Translations under genes and position numbers: made by a program
Shown here: positions 51,890-62,126 of the stretch, one piece after another
Numbering within the stretch: the first letter of the stretch is position 1
Layout of the letters: the number at the start of each line of letters is the position of its first letter
Origin: an uncultured Litoreibacter sp.
GTDB taxonomy: Bacteria > Pseudomonadota > Alphaproteobacteria > Rhodobacterales > Rhodobacteraceae
NCBI GenBank assembly: GCA_947493265.1
Contig: CANLQL010000002.1
Location: forward strand, 806,001 to 870,000
Direction: 5' to 3'
DNA: 64,000 bases
Notes under the pieces: model-generated
Databases searched by the model: none
What the model was told of the DNA's origin: nothing
What the model saw: the letters and a program-made list of their open reading frames with translations, nothing else

Positions 51890-52741
51890 TCAACCAGTTC
51901 GGTGTGCGTGAACCACGCGCGCCAACGCACAAAACCCCTCAAGTGAGATTTGTTCGGCGCGATCCGTGGGCTTTAGTCCTGCGGTGACCAAATGCGCCTC
52001 AATGTCTGGCGATATGCTTTTCAGGGATGCCCGCAGCATTTTTCGCCGTTGATTGAACCCGGCAGCAACCAGTTGGTTCAGGGTTTTTGCATCCGCCGGG
52101 AAGCGCGGTTCGGGCAGGGCCTTTAGGTGGACCACGGCGGATTTAACCTTTGGGGCCGGAACAAACGCCTCGGGCGGCAATTCCATTACGATGCGCGCAT
52201 CAGCGCGCCAGCCAGCCAATAGGGCCAAGCGACCGTAGGCCTTGCTGCCCGGCTCCGCGACAATGCGCTGCGCGACCTCGCGCTGGAACATCAGTGTTAA
52301 GCTGTCCCAATAAGGGGGCCAGTTGGCAGGGGTCAGCCATCTGACCAAAAGCTCGGTCCCGACATTATAGGGCAGGTTCGCCACGACCGAGATCGGGCGT
52401 TCCAGATACGCCAGTGGATCAACCTCCAGCGCATCCGCGTTGAGAATTTCCAGTCGTCCCGGGTAGGCCGCGCCGATCTGATCGAGTATTGGCAGGCAGC
52501 GGGAGTCTTTTTCAATCGCCAGAACCTTACGCGCGCCCTCAGCCAGAAGGCCGCGGGTCAAGCCGCCCGGACCGGGGCCGACCTCCAATACATCGCAACC
52601 GCTCAGATCACCGGCCTGGCGGGCAATTTTGGCGGTCAGGTTCAGATCCAGAAGAAAGTTCTGGCCCAGTGATTTGCGTGCGGACAACCCGTGTTCCGCG
52701 ATAACCTCGCGCAGTGGTGGAAGGTTATCGATTGCGGCCAT
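51890..52741 (-). CDS. rsmA: 16S rRNA dimethyladenosine transferase
   Basis: KsgA-type enzyme dimethylating two adenines near the 3' end of 16S rRNA, 283 aa. SKS-like [14 protein letters not shown] loop [15 protein letters not shown], and catalytic NLPYNVGT are in order. C-terminal [14 protein letters not shown] is typical. Start shares one base with the pdxA stop (TAATG). Last gene of the lptF-to-rsmA run. Confidence 0.95.
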   Translation of the reverse strand: MAAIDNLPPLREVIAEHGLSARKSLGQNFLLDLNLTAKIARQAGDLSGCDVLEVGPGPGGLTRGLLAEGARKVLAIEKDSRCLPILDQIGAAYPGRLEILNADALEVDPLAYLERPISVVANLPYNVGTELLVRWLTPANWPPYWDSLTLMFQREVAQRIVAEPGSKAYGRLALLAGWRADARIVMELPPEAFVPAPKVKSAVVHLKALPEPRFPADAKTLNQLVAAGFNQRRKMLRASLKSISPDIEAHLVTAGLKPTDRAEQISLEGFCALARVVHAHRTG

Positions 52742-53730
52742 TAGGACGCGCGCGCCTTGGCCATTTCATGGGCCATCTCAAGCGCTGCGACAAAGCTTGT
52801 CGGATCAGCAACACCCTGACCGGCGATATCAAATGCGGTCCCATGATCCGGCGATGTTCGAACAAAAGGCAGACCAAGCGTGACGTTGACGCCGCCTGCA
52901 AAATCCAGCGTCTTGATCGGGATCAGGGCCTGATCGTGATACATGCAAATTGCAGCGTCATATTTGGCCCGCGCGCCAGCATGAAACATTGTGTCGGCGG
53001 ACCAAGGACCGGTCAGATTGTAACCTTCCTCGGCCAGTCTGGTGATTAGCGGCGAAATCATCTGTTTTTCTTCGAGGCCCATCGCGCCGCCTTCCCCGGC
53101 ATGGGGGTTAAGACCCGCAATGGCCAATCTTGGCGCGTCAATTCCGAAATCGCGGACTATTGCATCATGGGTGATCCGGATTGTGTCCTCCAATAGGTCC
53201 GCGGTTAGGGTTGCTTTGACCGCGTCCAGCGCGATGTGGATCGTTGTCGGAACGACCCTCAGATCGGGGCAGGCCAGCATCATGACGACACGGTCCACAC
53301 CTGCCAAATCAGCCAGATATTCAGTGTGGCCCGGATGTTGGAAACCGGCCCCGTCTTTCAACGCTTTCTTATGAATTGGCAGTGTGCACAACGCGCTTGC
53401 TTGGCCTGTCGTGACCAGATCGACGCCCCGGGCAATCACATCGATTACGCCTTGGGCATTCCTTGGATCAGGTTTCCCCGGAACTGCCTGTCCAGCAAAT
53501 TCATGACCCAGCACTGGCAAAGCATCTGGTTGGGCAGGGCAGTCAGCCAAATTATTGAGGCTGTGTATCGGCCCATCCAAATGGCGCGGATCGCCCAGCA
53601 AAACGAACGGGATACGCCCCGCAAGCGTGGTCCAGGCCTTCTGAACGATCTCCAGACCGATACCTGCAGGTTCCCCACAACTGACAATGATCGGAGGTAG
53701 ATCGCGACTTGCGTCAACTTTGTTGGTCAT
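52741..53730 (-). CDS. pdxA: 4-hydroxythreonine-4-phosphate dehydrogenase
   Basis: Vitamin B6 synthesis, 329 aa. Metal-binding histidines are in [11 protein letters not shown], in LNPHAGEGG and in [12 protein letters not shown], followed by [25 protein letters not shown] substrate residues. Overlaps surA by 4 nt. The order surA-pdxA-rsmA is as in E. coli. Confidence 0.95.
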   Translation of the reverse strand: MTNKVDASRDLPPIIVSCGEPAGIGLEIVQKAWTTLAGRIPFVLLGDPRHLDGPIHSLNNLADCPAQPDALPVLGHEFAGQAVPGKPDPRNAQGVIDVIARGVDLVTTGQASALCTLPIHKKALKDGAGFQHPGHTEYLADLAGVDRVVMMLACPDLRVVPTTIHIALDAVKATLTADLLEDTIRITHDAIVRDFGIDAPRLAIAGLNPHAGEGGAMGLEEKQMISPLITRLAEEGYNLTGPWSADTMFHAGARAKYDAAICMYHDQALIPIKTLDFAGGVNVTLGLPFVRTSPDHGTAFDIAGQGVADPTSFVAALEMAHEMAKARAS

Positions 53731-54977
53731 CTTTCGATGATGATGGCATCTGCGCGCAACTCTGCCAGGTAGCTATCAGCGAGGGACGTGATCCGTTGCT
53801 GAAACAGCCGCTCCCGCAGTTCAGCGCGTTGGTCAACTTCGGTGCCATCGCCGTCAACGACGGGGGTATATGTCCGACCGCAGAGGCGCAGGAAGACCAG
53901 AAACTCGCCATTTTGGCGGGTCAGCGCAGTTGACACTTCGTTGGGGTCCAGCTTGGCCAACTCCAGCGCGATATCACCCGGAATGTCTGCAGACGGAGCG
54001 ACGGTGCGGTCAAAGTATTCCGGCGGCAAGCGTTTGACGGGGGTGTAAAGGTCGTCGCAAGTGTCGGTGGTTTCAGCGAGTTTTTCGGCTTGAGCGACAG
54101 CCGCTGCGGATCGACCGCCGGGGATCAAAATCGTCGCATATTCAAGTGTTTGCGCTTCAATCTCATCGACGTCGGTTTCTTCCAATGCTCTCAGTTGGAA
54201 AATGCCGATGCCCGGACCCAGAACGATCGGATCTGTTACCTCACCGGGTTGCAATGTCAGAACCTGCGCGCGGATTTGCGGTGGTAGATTGGAGATCGGC
54301 AGCCAGTCCAACCGCCCACCGATGCGGGCGGTTCGGGCCGCAGAATATTGCCGCGCCGCCGATGCAAACGCACTGATCGTGGTGATGCTGCTGGAAAGGC
54401 GGTTCATCAACTGGCGGGCTTGATCTTCGTTTTGCGGGGTCAGCGGCACCAGCAATTCTGACAGCAGAACGCGAGCCCCAGACTGGCCTGTTGCAAGGGC
54501 AAGTGCACGATCAATCTCAGATTCTGAGATTTGTGCGCGGGGGCCAAAACGACCTCGTACCAGTTGCCGCCACACAAGTCCTGCCGACACAAAATCGCGC
54601 ATGGTTTCAGCGGAAACGCCTTGTGCTTTGATGGCTGCTAGAAACTGTTCTGCGGACAAATTGGCACGACCTGCGAATTCTGCGATGCCCGCTTCAATTT
54701 CCTCTGGCGACAATTCCAGCCCCGCACGGCGTGCTGCACCGAACCGCAACCTGTCGTCGATCAACCCTTCGATTGCCAATTCATCCAGATCACCGGGGGA
54801 ACGGAGCAAGGTCAGCAGACGCTTGCGTTGTTCAACCTCGAATTGCGTGATCGACAGGTCGTTGACTGTGACCACCGTTCGAAACAGGCCTTGGGCCGCC
54901 GCGGTCTGGGCAAAAAGACCGATTGCCAAAGCGATCATAGCAAAAGTGAAAGTCGAAAATGGGCGGGATATCTTCAT
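53727..54977 (-). CDS. surA: SurA-like periplasmic chaperone/prolyl isomerase
   Basis: 416 aa with signal peptide (FTFAMIALAIGLFAQTAAAQG). The N-terminal SurA helical domain starts at VVTVNDLSITQFEVEQRKRLL. One region (about 165-280) resembles a parvulin domain: RVLLSELLVPLTPQNEDQARQL, ARIGGRLDWLPISNLPPQI, LQPGEVTDPI. The C-terminal helix returns to the N-domain fold (ELRERLFQQRITSLADSYLAELR). Escorts outer-membrane proteins such as LptD, encoded immediately upstream (12-nt gap). Confidence 0.88.
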   Translation of the reverse strand: MKISRPFSTFTFAMIALAIGLFAQTAAAQGLFRTVVTVNDLSITQFEVEQRKRLLTLLRSPGDLDELAIEGLIDDRLRFGAARRAGLELSPEEIEAGIAEFAGRANLSAEQFLAAIKAQGVSAETMRDFVSAGLVWRQLVRGRFGPRAQISESEIDRALALATGQSGARVLLSELLVPLTPQNEDQARQLMNRLSSSITTISAFASAARQYSAARTARIGGRLDWLPISNLPPQIRAQVLTLQPGEVTDPIVLGPGIGIFQLRALEETDVDEIEAQTLEYATILIPGGRSAAAVAQAEKLAETTDTCDDLYTPVKRLPPEYFDRTVAPSADIPGDIALELAKLDPNEVSTALTRQNGEFLVFLRLCGRTYTPVVDGDGTEVDQRAELRERLFQQRITSLADSYLAELRADAIIIER

Positions 54978-54989
54978 GTTGCTGCTCTG

Positions 54990-57128
54990 TTATCCGTTGC
55001 ACTTGCGGGCGTAGCTTTCGCCGCCGATACCCGTCGCTCCGAACCCAGCAAGCTGAACCGAAAGCGAAAACTCTGTTACCGGGGTGACAATAGTCGAAGA
55101 TGTGAAACGACGCGAGAGTGAAAGATCGACCCGCGCACATTCGTTTTGATAGCTGGCACCTAGACCGGCCTCAATCGCGCGTTCCTGAACGAAATCGTAG
55201 CGCAGATCGCTCGACAAGGTCCAGTGACGAGACACCCGGTAAGCGCCGTCCAGACTGATCTCGGACGTGTTGGTGGGGCGGCCCTCGGCAGTGTCAGCTT
55301 CCAACCAGACATAGCTGGACCCTATCGCCAAAGCGTCATTGGTCCAGGCGACGCGGGCCTCATTGCGGGCAAGGCTCAACGCGTCATCAAAGATTGCGCG
55401 GTTGAGGAAATCAAACCCATCACCAATTTCCAGCTGCGTCGCTAACAACCATTCGGAGCTTTTTCCGCGTAAACCCGTGGACACAGAGAACTGGCCTTGA
55501 TCTGAGTCTCGGATCACCCGGCCAACGGTGAGACCAAGGCTCCACCCGCGTACGTCTTCGCGCGTATAGGTGAGGCCAAGATTGATCCGACGCCCTTTTT
55601 CCTGAGCGTCAACACCAGGGAAGCGGCTGAATTCAAACAAGTTCGCTTCGTCGAATTCCACTGACAGACTGTCTTCGTTTGCAACGGCGCGGTCACCGGT
55701 ATCGGTCAGCACGATCTGTGCAACTGGTTCCAGCAAGTGGCGGGCCATATTGGACTCCCGCAGCATCGGCCAGCGCCATTCCAAAGCAGCGAAAGGCGTG
55801 ATTTCGAGGGTATCGGAAAAGGCCAATCGCGCGTCTTGTTGGACCTCGTAATAGTCGGCCCGCAGTAGTGTTTCGGTCGTCAGCAGCATCCCATTGGAAA
55901 GCTGCCAGTCCTTTCGCCAATTCGCGCTGGCAGAGACGCGCAACACGTCCCGTGCCAGGCCCGATAGCGTCAGATCTTCGTCTGCACGGCGGTAATAGCC
56001 CAGAGATTCCGCGCGGAATGTGGCGATCCCCCCCAAGCCACGCGGGGTAAACCGCTTTTCGTAGTTCAGCTCACCAATGACTGTCGGCAAGGTCCGGTTG
56101 TCCTCGTCGTCACGCAGGGACCGGATATGGATCAAATCGGACGTGAAGGCTTCGTCCCGGGCAATCCGGTCAATGCTGAGTGCGGAATCCAACCGGTCTT
56201 TGTCGGAATACCCATAGAGCAGTAGATAACCGGGGTCGGAAACCGCTTCGATGTCAAATCGGCCTGAAAACCCCAGCGGAAGATCAAACCGACCATCTGC
56301 AAAAACGTACCCGCGCAACCGATCATTGGTCAGATTATCTTCTGTAATCGCGCCGTTGACCTCAATATCCCCGAAAGTGAATTTTCGGCGATAGCGAGTT
56401 TCCAGTGTGTTCGACCCTTGGGAGGTGATCCACGGGGTCAGTGTCAGATCGGCGTGATCGCCGAGTGTGATAAAATAGGGAACCCTAAGTCCAAATCCGA
56501 CATCACCATTGGATTTGAGTTCCGGCACAAGAAACCCGGTTGACCGCTCGACAGAAGGGTCGGGCAGGCGAAGATACGGCGTGTAGAAAACGGGAATGCC
56601 CGCGACGCGCAAGCTTGCGTTGTCGAAATAGAGCTGGCGCTCCTTCGCATCATGAACAATCCGCCGCGCGCGGATTTCCCAAAGCGGGGTCGAGTCGGGA
56701 TCGCAAATTTGGCAACTGGAAGCGACGGTCTTGTAGAATTGTGTGAAGCGGCCACCGGTCCGGCGTATTTCCACGGCGGCAAGTTGCAATTGCTGGTCAT
56801 AGACAAGCCGCGCGCCAGAAATAACGCCCTCGCGCAGATCGCCTGAAAGTTCGGCAAATTCGGCGCGAATGACGGTGCCAGACGCCTCAACCAGATAGAG
56901 CGGTCCGTCAATCTGCAAGCTGTCATTGCTGCGGTCGTAAGTGATGCCTTGCGCTTTCAGCCGCGCGTCGCCATGCAGGATTTCAACGCCGCCAGTGGCT
57001 TCCAGTTTTTGACTGACCGGATCAAATGCAATGTCGTCGGCGATCAACGTCGCATAGGATTGGGCCTGAACCGAAAGCGGAAAAGCCAGAACCAGAAGGC
57101 AGATGATTGCGTGCAGAAACCCCCTCAT
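54990..57128 (-). CDS. lptD: LPS-assembly outer-membrane protein LptD
   Basis: Outer-membrane beta-barrel that inserts LPS, 712 aa from the ATG at 57128 (MRGFLHAIICLLVLAFPLSVQA, signal peptide). An ATG at 57140, which would overlap the lptG end, is an alternative. N-terminal OstA domain at about 25-130 (DDIAFDPVSQKLEATGGVEILHGDARLKA). A CQICDPDSTPLW cysteine pair is at the domain border, then many barrel strands, with lptD blocks such as PVFYTPYLRLPDPSVERSTGFL. It ends in KCNG, not an aromatic residue. The minus-strand order is lptF-lptG-lptD-surA. Confidence 0.92.
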   Translation of the reverse strand: MRGFLHAIICLLVLAFPLSVQAQSYATLIADDIAFDPVSQKLEATGGVEILHGDARLKAQGITYDRSNDSLQIDGPLYLVEASGTVIRAEFAELSGDLREGVISGARLVYDQQLQLAAVEIRRTGGRFTQFYKTVASSCQICDPDSTPLWEIRARRIVHDAKERQLYFDNASLRVAGIPVFYTPYLRLPDPSVERSTGFLVPELKSNGDVGFGLRVPYFITLGDHADLTLTPWITSQGSNTLETRYRRKFTFGDIEVNGAITEDNLTNDRLRGYVFADGRFDLPLGFSGRFDIEAVSDPGYLLLYGYSDKDRLDSALSIDRIARDEAFTSDLIHIRSLRDDEDNRTLPTVIGELNYEKRFTPRGLGGIATFRAESLGYYRRADEDLTLSGLARDVLRVSASANWRKDWQLSNGMLLTTETLLRADYYEVQQDARLAFSDTLEITPFAALEWRWPMLRESNMARHLLEPVAQIVLTDTGDRAVANEDSLSVEFDEANLFEFSRFPGVDAQEKGRRINLGLTYTREDVRGWSLGLTVGRVIRDSDQGQFSVSTGLRGKSSEWLLATQLEIGDGFDFLNRAIFDDALSLARNEARVAWTNDALAIGSSYVWLEADTAEGRPTNTSEISLDGAYRVSRHWTLSSDLRYDFVQERAIEAGLGASYQNECARVDLSLSRRFTSSTIVTPVTEFSLSVQLAGFGATGIGGESYARKCNG

Positions 57129-57132
57129 GCCG

Positions 57133-58230
57133 TTACCCATCTTCCGTGTGGAACAGCAGGCCAAGCGATAAGAAAATACCGGCCAGCGGCGGCATCCAGG
57201 CAGCAAGAATGATCGGAATTTGTCCGTTTTCGCCAAGAACTTGCGCAAAGTTTCTCAGGAAATAAATCGTGAATCCCAAGAGAACGGCGAGCAATACCAT
57301 GATGCCGGTGCGGCCAAATCGTGTGTGGCGCATTGTAAAGCCAGCGCCGATTAGAACCATAGCGACCAGAAGCAACGGGTTGGCCAGCTCCATCTGTAGC
57401 CAAACACGATGTTTCAGCGCCGAGAACCCGGCCTTGTCGAGTTTGGAGATAAAGCCGGGAAGCTCCCAAATCGGGATTGCATCGGGGCTTCCGAAACTGT
57501 CGCGGATCTGATCGCGTGTCAGATCGGAGGGAATTTCCATCTGCGCGCTTGTGGTCGCGGCGACCTCCGCATTTTCAGCTGGTTCGAAATCCCAGCGTTT
57601 GGCTTTGGACAATTTCCAAGCACCCGGTTCCAGCAGCGCTTCTGCGGCATCGATACGGAAGCTGGAACGGCCGTTGGCATCAAATCCATACATCCTGACC
57701 CCGAAAAATCGGGTTCCATCCAGATTGGAACGCTTGGCGCGGATCACGATCTGGCCGCCTGCACTTGATTGCCTGATCCACAGGCCCTCGTCCGAGACAG
57801 TGGACACGCTTTGTGTGCCTTGCTGGTAGCTGCGCGAAATCTCTTCATATTGCTTGGAGGTCGCGGCAACGATCGGATTGAACGCCGCGACGCCGAGTGC
57901 CCCGAAAAGGGCTGCGGCCAGAACCGGGGCCATCAGCGTCCTTAACGCAGATCTGCCGGATGACCGCGTTACAACCATTTCCGACGTGCGCGCGAGGCCC
58001 AGAAACAAGGTGATCGTTGCAAGCACGACCAATAGCGGAAGCATCCGGTACATTGTCGTGGGCGTGTTCAACATCGCCAAATGCGCGGCGGTGAAGACGC
58101 TGACTTCACCGGTGTCAAACCGGCGCAATTGTTCGACCATGTCGATCAAAACCACCACGCCGAAAAACACCGCAAAGATCATGGAGAACGACCAGATAAA
58201 CCGGCGGGTTATGTAAAGGTCTAACCTCAT
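57133..58230 (-). CDS. lptG: LPS export permease LptG
   Basis: Inner-membrane permease of the Lpt bridge, 365 aa. YjgP/YjgQ-type start LDLYITRRFIWSFSMIFAVFFGVVVLIDMVEQLRRF, six membrane helices split by a periplasmic jellyroll domain (about 125-255), and HTRFGRTGIMVLLAVLLGFTIYF near the end. Start overlaps lptF by 4 nt. The LptB ATPase is not in the window. Confidence 0.93.
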   Translation of the reverse strand: MRLDLYITRRFIWSFSMIFAVFFGVVVLIDMVEQLRRFDTGEVSVFTAAHLAMLNTPTTMYRMLPLLVVLATITLFLGLARTSEMVVTRSSGRSALRTLMAPVLAAALFGALGVAAFNPIVAATSKQYEEISRSYQQGTQSVSTVSDEGLWIRQSSAGGQIVIRAKRSNLDGTRFFGVRMYGFDANGRSSFRIDAAEALLEPGAWKLSKAKRWDFEPAENAEVAATTSAQMEIPSDLTRDQIRDSFGSPDAIPIWELPGFISKLDKAGFSALKHRVWLQMELANPLLLVAMVLIGAGFTMRHTRFGRTGIMVLLAVLLGFTIYFLRNFAQVLGENGQIPIILAAWMPPLAGIFLSLGLLFHTEDG

Positions 58231-59351
58231 GGGGTGGCTCGCAGGGATACTCTGCGGATCTTGTTCATCGACGCAAAGACCAGCAAGGCGTAGGCAATGA
58301 GCCCGCCTGATAAAGGTCCAAGATAGGCCATCCAGAACAGTTTGGCGTCCGCGCGTGCAAGTTCTTCGGCGCTATTTGCAACCATCTGGACAATGATGAT
58401 CAGAACAACCCCCACCACAACTTGTCTCCAAACCCCGAACCTGGAAAACCCACCAACCAGAAGGGCTGCAAACCCGATCAATGGGGCCACGATTGCCATC
58501 AGCGCACTGGCAAAACGGTCATGGGCTTCGAACAGGAAATCCGCCTTCTCGCCATAGGCGCTTTCCAGATCTTTTGCGGACGGGTCCAGCAAAACCCGTG
58601 TCGGCAGCTCCCGCAGATCGCGGGTCCTTTGCGTGTCTGTGCTGATCAAGCCGCTGATATCATAGGCGAAATCATCAAAGGCGACTGTAGATAAGCGCCC
58701 CGTTTCAGGCCGGTAAGTTTGCGCAAGGCCATCAAACATCACCAACCTGGGTATCTCTTCGCCGCGCACCAGCAGCGCTTTTTGCGCCGTATAGGTGACG
58801 ATCGCGTCAGGATTGCGCTGATCTTCAAGAAACAGCTCTTCCAATTCGCCAAGGTCGGTAATGTTGCGGATGTAGACGGTGATGTCTGACGTCGGCGTTA
58901 AGAATTGACCTTCTTTCAGAAACCTCGCTGTGATGTCGCGGGAGATTTCCACGGTTCGGCCTGCCAGCTCAGACCGGGCCGCTGGGACCAGGTAATGAGC
59001 CAGAATACTGACCAGAATTGCAACGATTATCCCGAAAAACAGCACCGGGCGCGCGATGCGAAATGCCCCTGCGCCTGCAGTTTGCAAGACGACCATCTCG
59101 CTTTCAGAACTTAGCCTGTTGGTGACGTAGACCGCCGCGACAAACCCCGAGATTGGCAATACGATCATGATCACATAGGGCAGGGTGAGCGCGGTAAATT
59201 CCAAAAAGACCAAGGCGTTCTGGCCGTCACTGATCAGTTGATCAAACAGCCCGATTGCGCGGTTGACCCAATAGACGGACACCAGAACCAGGGAAAAGAA
59301 GCCAAACAGAACCAAAAGCTGCGACAACATATATCGGTCGAATCGACCCAA
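58227..59351 (-). CDS. lptF: LPS export permease LptF
   Basis: 374 aa partner of LptG. Start FDRYMLSQLLVLFGFFSLVLVSVYWVNRAIGLFDQLI, with cytoplasmic coupling blocks SSESEMVVLQTAGAGAFRI and HDRFASALMAIVAPLIGFAALL. A periplasmic jellyroll domain lies at about 130-260. First gene of the six-gene minus-strand operon, divergent from pepA with a 151-nt gap. In E. coli, pepA and lptFG are also divergent neighbours. Confidence 0.93.
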   Translation of the reverse strand: MGRFDRYMLSQLLVLFGFFSLVLVSVYWVNRAIGLFDQLISDGQNALVFLEFTALTLPYVIMIVLPISGFVAAVYVTNRLSSESEMVVLQTAGAGAFRIARPVLFFGIIVAILVSILAHYLVPAARSELAGRTVEISRDITARFLKEGQFLTPTSDITVYIRNITDLGELEELFLEDQRNPDAIVTYTAQKALLVRGEEIPRLVMFDGLAQTYRPETGRLSTVAFDDFAYDISGLISTDTQRTRDLRELPTRVLLDPSAKDLESAYGEKADFLFEAHDRFASALMAIVAPLIGFAALLVGGFSRFGVWRQVVVGVVLIIIVQMVANSAEELARADAKLFWMAYLGPLSGGLIAYALLVFASMNKIRRVSLRATP

Positions 59352-59502
59352 CCGAGCTCTCCCTCTTCACGTGACTTGGCTCAAGCTAGCCGATCTGGTT
59401 GTCAGCGAACAGGGGGTTCTGGTCAAGCAGGCGATGTCGCGCTAGCTATGGTGCAATCTTATTTTTCGACGCCCGAATACGGGCAAAGCCAAGGATCCAA
59501 AT

Positions 59503-60975
59503 ATGTCATCTCCGTTGCCTGTCAGTTTCATTGAAACCCAGATTGATCAGATCAAGGAGGCAGGTGGCACGGTCGCCGTCTTCGTGCCCGACGCGAAGAC
59601 TTTGGATGTGACCGCACGGCGGGTGAACCGATTGACCCGTGGGGCGCTGGCAAGACTGGTGGAAAGCGATGCATTTGCCGCGCTTGATGCGGGTGATGCC
59701 ATGTCGATGGCCTTTCCGGGCAATCTAGACGCCGAAGCGGTTGTCGTCGTTAAACTTGCCCGCCGCCCCACCGTTGAGAAAGCCCGCAAGGCAGGCGCAA
59801 GCTTGGCAAAAGCTGCGTTCAAAGGGGATGTGATGATGCTTTGCGGAAATCTGCGTCGCGCCGAGGATGTGGCCTTTGGGTTTGCCGCACGCAGCTATGG
59901 GTTTGAGGATCACAAAACGGGCGAAGACAAAGCGGCTGCACGCAGCATTCAGGCGATGGTGTCAGAACCTGACGCGGCGACAGAAGCCTACGCCCCGCTG
60001 GCAGCGGTTGCCGAGGGTATGTTCTTCACACGCGATCTGACCAATGAGCCCGCAAATATTCTGACAACGACAGAGTTTGCCAACCGCTTGAAAGACCTCG
60101 AAAAACTGGGTGTTGAGGTGGAGGTGCTGGAAGAAAATCAGCTCACTGATCTGGGAATGGGGTCTCTTCTCTGTGTCGGACAAGGATCAGACAGCCCGTC
60201 GAAAGTGGTTGTCATGCAATGGAACGGTGGCGGCGATGCGCAGCCTTTTGCGCTTGTTGGTAAGGGGGTTGTCTTCGACACCGGTGGTATTTCGCTGAAA
60301 CCCGCCGCTGGGATGGAAGATATGACCATGGATATGGGGGGCGCGGGCGTTGTCTCTGGCGCGATGAAAACCTTGGCCCTTCGAAAAGCAAAAGCAAATG
60401 TCGTTGGCCTCGTTGGCTTGGTGGAAAATATGCCATCAGGCAATGCTGTGCGGCCCGGGGATGTCGTGACCTCGATGAAAGGCGACACGATCGAGGTGAT
60501 CAATACTGATGCGGAAGGTCGTTTGGTATTGGCCGATGTCCTTTGGTACGCACAGGAACGCTTCAAGCCTGTTGGATGCATCAATCTGGCCACGCTGACA
60601 GGCGCGATTATCATTGGATTGGGCCATGAAAATGCTGGTGTGTTTTCCAACAATGACACGTTGGCAAATGCCTTTCTCAAAGCCGCGGACCAAGAAGAAG
60701 AAGGGGCCTGGCGGATGCCGATGGGCCCGGCCTATGACAAGCAGCTGAAATCCCGGATCGCGGATATGAAAAACGTCGGTGGCAGACCCGCGGGTTCAAT
60801 AACAGCGGCACAGTTCCTTAAACGGTTCGTGAAAGATGAAACGCCTTGGATCCACCTTGATATTGCCGGGGTGGCATCGGTGAAATCAGAAACAGCTTTC
60901 GCGCCGAAAGGGGCGACGGGGTGGGGTGTGCGTGCGCTCAACCGTCTGATCGCTGATAATTTTGAACAGGAATAG
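59503..60975 (+). CDS. pepA: Leucyl aminopeptidase (M17)
   Basis: 490 aa cytosolic two-metal aminopeptidase. The M17 signature NTDAEGRLVLAD and the metal/lysine block GKGVVFDTGGISLKPAAGMEDM are intact; the N-terminal macro-like domain is full length. PepA of E. coli also binds DNA, but no such feature can be seen here. Followed 9 nt later by holC, an order common in Proteobacteria. Confidence 0.95.
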   Translation: MSSPLPVSFIETQIDQIKEAGGTVAVFVPDAKTLDVTARRVNRLTRGALARLVESDAFAALDAGDAMSMAFPGNLDAEAVVVVKLARRPTVEKARKAGASLAKAAFKGDVMMLCGNLRRAEDVAFGFAARSYGFEDHKTGEDKAAARSIQAMVSEPDAATEAYAPLAAVAEGMFFTRDLTNEPANILTTTEFANRLKDLEKLGVEVEVLEENQLTDLGMGSLLCVGQGSDSPSKVVVMQWNGGGDAQPFALVGKGVVFDTGGISLKPAAGMEDMTMDMGGAGVVSGAMKTLALRKAKANVVGLVGLVENMPSGNAVRPGDVVTSMKGDTIEVINTDAEGRLVLADVLWYAQERFKPVGCINLATLTGAIIIGLGHENAGVFSNNDTLANAFLKAADQEEEGAWRMPMGPAYDKQLKSRIADMKNVGGRPAGSITAAQFLKRFVKDETPWIHLDIAGVASVKSETAFAPKGATGWGVRALNRLIADNFEQE

Positions 60976-60984
60976 GGCATCCCG

Positions 60985-61440
60985 ATGGGGGACGTTTATT
61001 TCTATCACCTGACCCAGACGCCGCTAGAAACCACACTGCCCGCGCTGCTTGCTAAGGCGCGCCAGGCAGGGTGGCGCATTGCGGTGCGGGGCCGCGATAC
61101 TGCGCGGCTTGATTGGCTTGATACGCGGCTCTGGACTGCGGACGGGTTCTTGCCGCATGGCCGCCAGGGCGGTGCGTTTGATGCAGACCAACCGATCCTG
61201 TTGACTGATACGTCAGAGAACCACAATTCCGCCAATTGCCTGATCAGCATCGACGGGGCCGAAATTTCGGCTGCCGAAATAGCGCCCTTGGAACGCGCGA
61301 TGATCTTGTTTGATGGCAATGACGATGCCGCACTAAACCATGCACGAGAGCAGTGGAAAACGCTTTGTGATGCCGGATGCAGCGCGAAATACTGGTCGCA
61401 GGATTCCGGCAGATGGGAAAAGAAGGCTGAAAGCAGCTAG
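60985..61440 (+). CDS. holC: DNA polymerase III subunit chi
   Basis: 151 aa clamp-loader accessory protein that links the polymerase to SSB. Typical start VYFYHLTQTPLETTLPALLAKARQAGWRIAVR, then WTADGFLPHGRQGGAFDADQPILLT and MILFDGNDDAALNHAREQWK. Cotranscribed with pepA. Confidence 0.92.
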   Translation: MGDVYFYHLTQTPLETTLPALLAKARQAGWRIAVRGRDTARLDWLDTRLWTADGFLPHGRQGGAFDADQPILLTDTSENHNSANCLISIDGAEISAAEIAPLERAMILFDGNDDAALNHAREQWKTLCDAGCSAKYWSQDSGRWEKKAESS

Positions 61441-61489
61441 GGTCATTTTAACGAAAATATCGCGCGGGTGAGGGTCATTTGCCCCGGTG

Positions 61490-61508
61490 AGAGGGCTGCG
61501 CCCCGTTT
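61490..61508 (+). terminator. Weak hairpin after pepA-holC
   Basis: GGGC-TGC-GCCC (61493-61503) is followed by CGTTTTG, between holC and the convergent protease gene. Short stem, so only a possible terminator. Confidence 0.35.
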
Positions 61509-61510
61509 TG

Positions 61511-62092
61511 CTACCGCTCCAGAATTAGTTTGGAGCCTGTGATCTGAACACTGTCAAAGCGTTGCAAGTAATCCATCCCCAACAGGGATGTCTCCAGCTC
61601 ACCTTCATTGACCCATGCGCGCAAGTCGCCTTCGGCAACGTCGCCGACTCGGACGTTTTCAAGCGTTGTGCGTGCCGTGCGCACTTCCCCGTTCGCGGTT
61701 GAGGCGCGGCCGGTGAAGTTCAAATTGTCTGGATTGATCCCAATGGCCAGAGCGTCCTGTTCGGACAAAACGATGCTGGTGGCCCCGGTGTCGACAACAA
61801 ATTCCACATCGACCCCGTCAATGTTCAACGTCAGGTAGTAGTGCCCATCATCACGGCGCGGGGCCTCGATCCGGCCCCCATCTTCGAACACGGCCTGACG
61901 GGGGACAATGTCGCCGCTGATATCATTCCAAAGCCCGTAGCTGACAATTACGCCCACAAAAATCAAACCCCAAAGCGAGGCCTGGCGCGCCATTTCGCCC
62001 ATCCGTTCCCGGTTGGACAAGAAAAAATAGCCGCCAATCACGGCCCCCAACAGCACCAGATAGATCAGCCGTCCGAATTCATCACCTGACAT
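61511..62092 (-). CDS. Retropepsin-like clan AA aspartic protease (TIGR02281 type)
   Basis: 193 aa. Two N-terminal membrane segments (about 8-26 and 38-54), then a single pepsin-like lobe with YYLTLNIDGVDVEFVVDTGATSIVLSEQDA; the catalytic Asp101-Thr-Gly is intact. C-terminal block SLLGMDYLQRFDSVQITGSKLILER. Like retroviral proteases, it would have to dimerise. Membrane-bound; substrate unknown. Downstream of marC by 34 nt. Confidence 0.85.
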   Translation of the reverse strand: MSGDEFGRLIYLVLLGAVIGGYFFLSNRERMGEMARQASLWGLIFVGVIVSYGLWNDISGDIVPRQAVFEDGGRIEAPRRDDGHYYLTLNIDGVDVEFVVDTGATSIVLSEQDALAIGINPDNLNFTGRASTANGEVRTARTTLENVRVGDVAEGDLRAWVNEGELETSLLGMDYLQRFDSVQITGSKLILER

Positions 62093-62126
62093 GTATGTCC
62101 TCCTGCGGCTTTATATAGGAACGCGC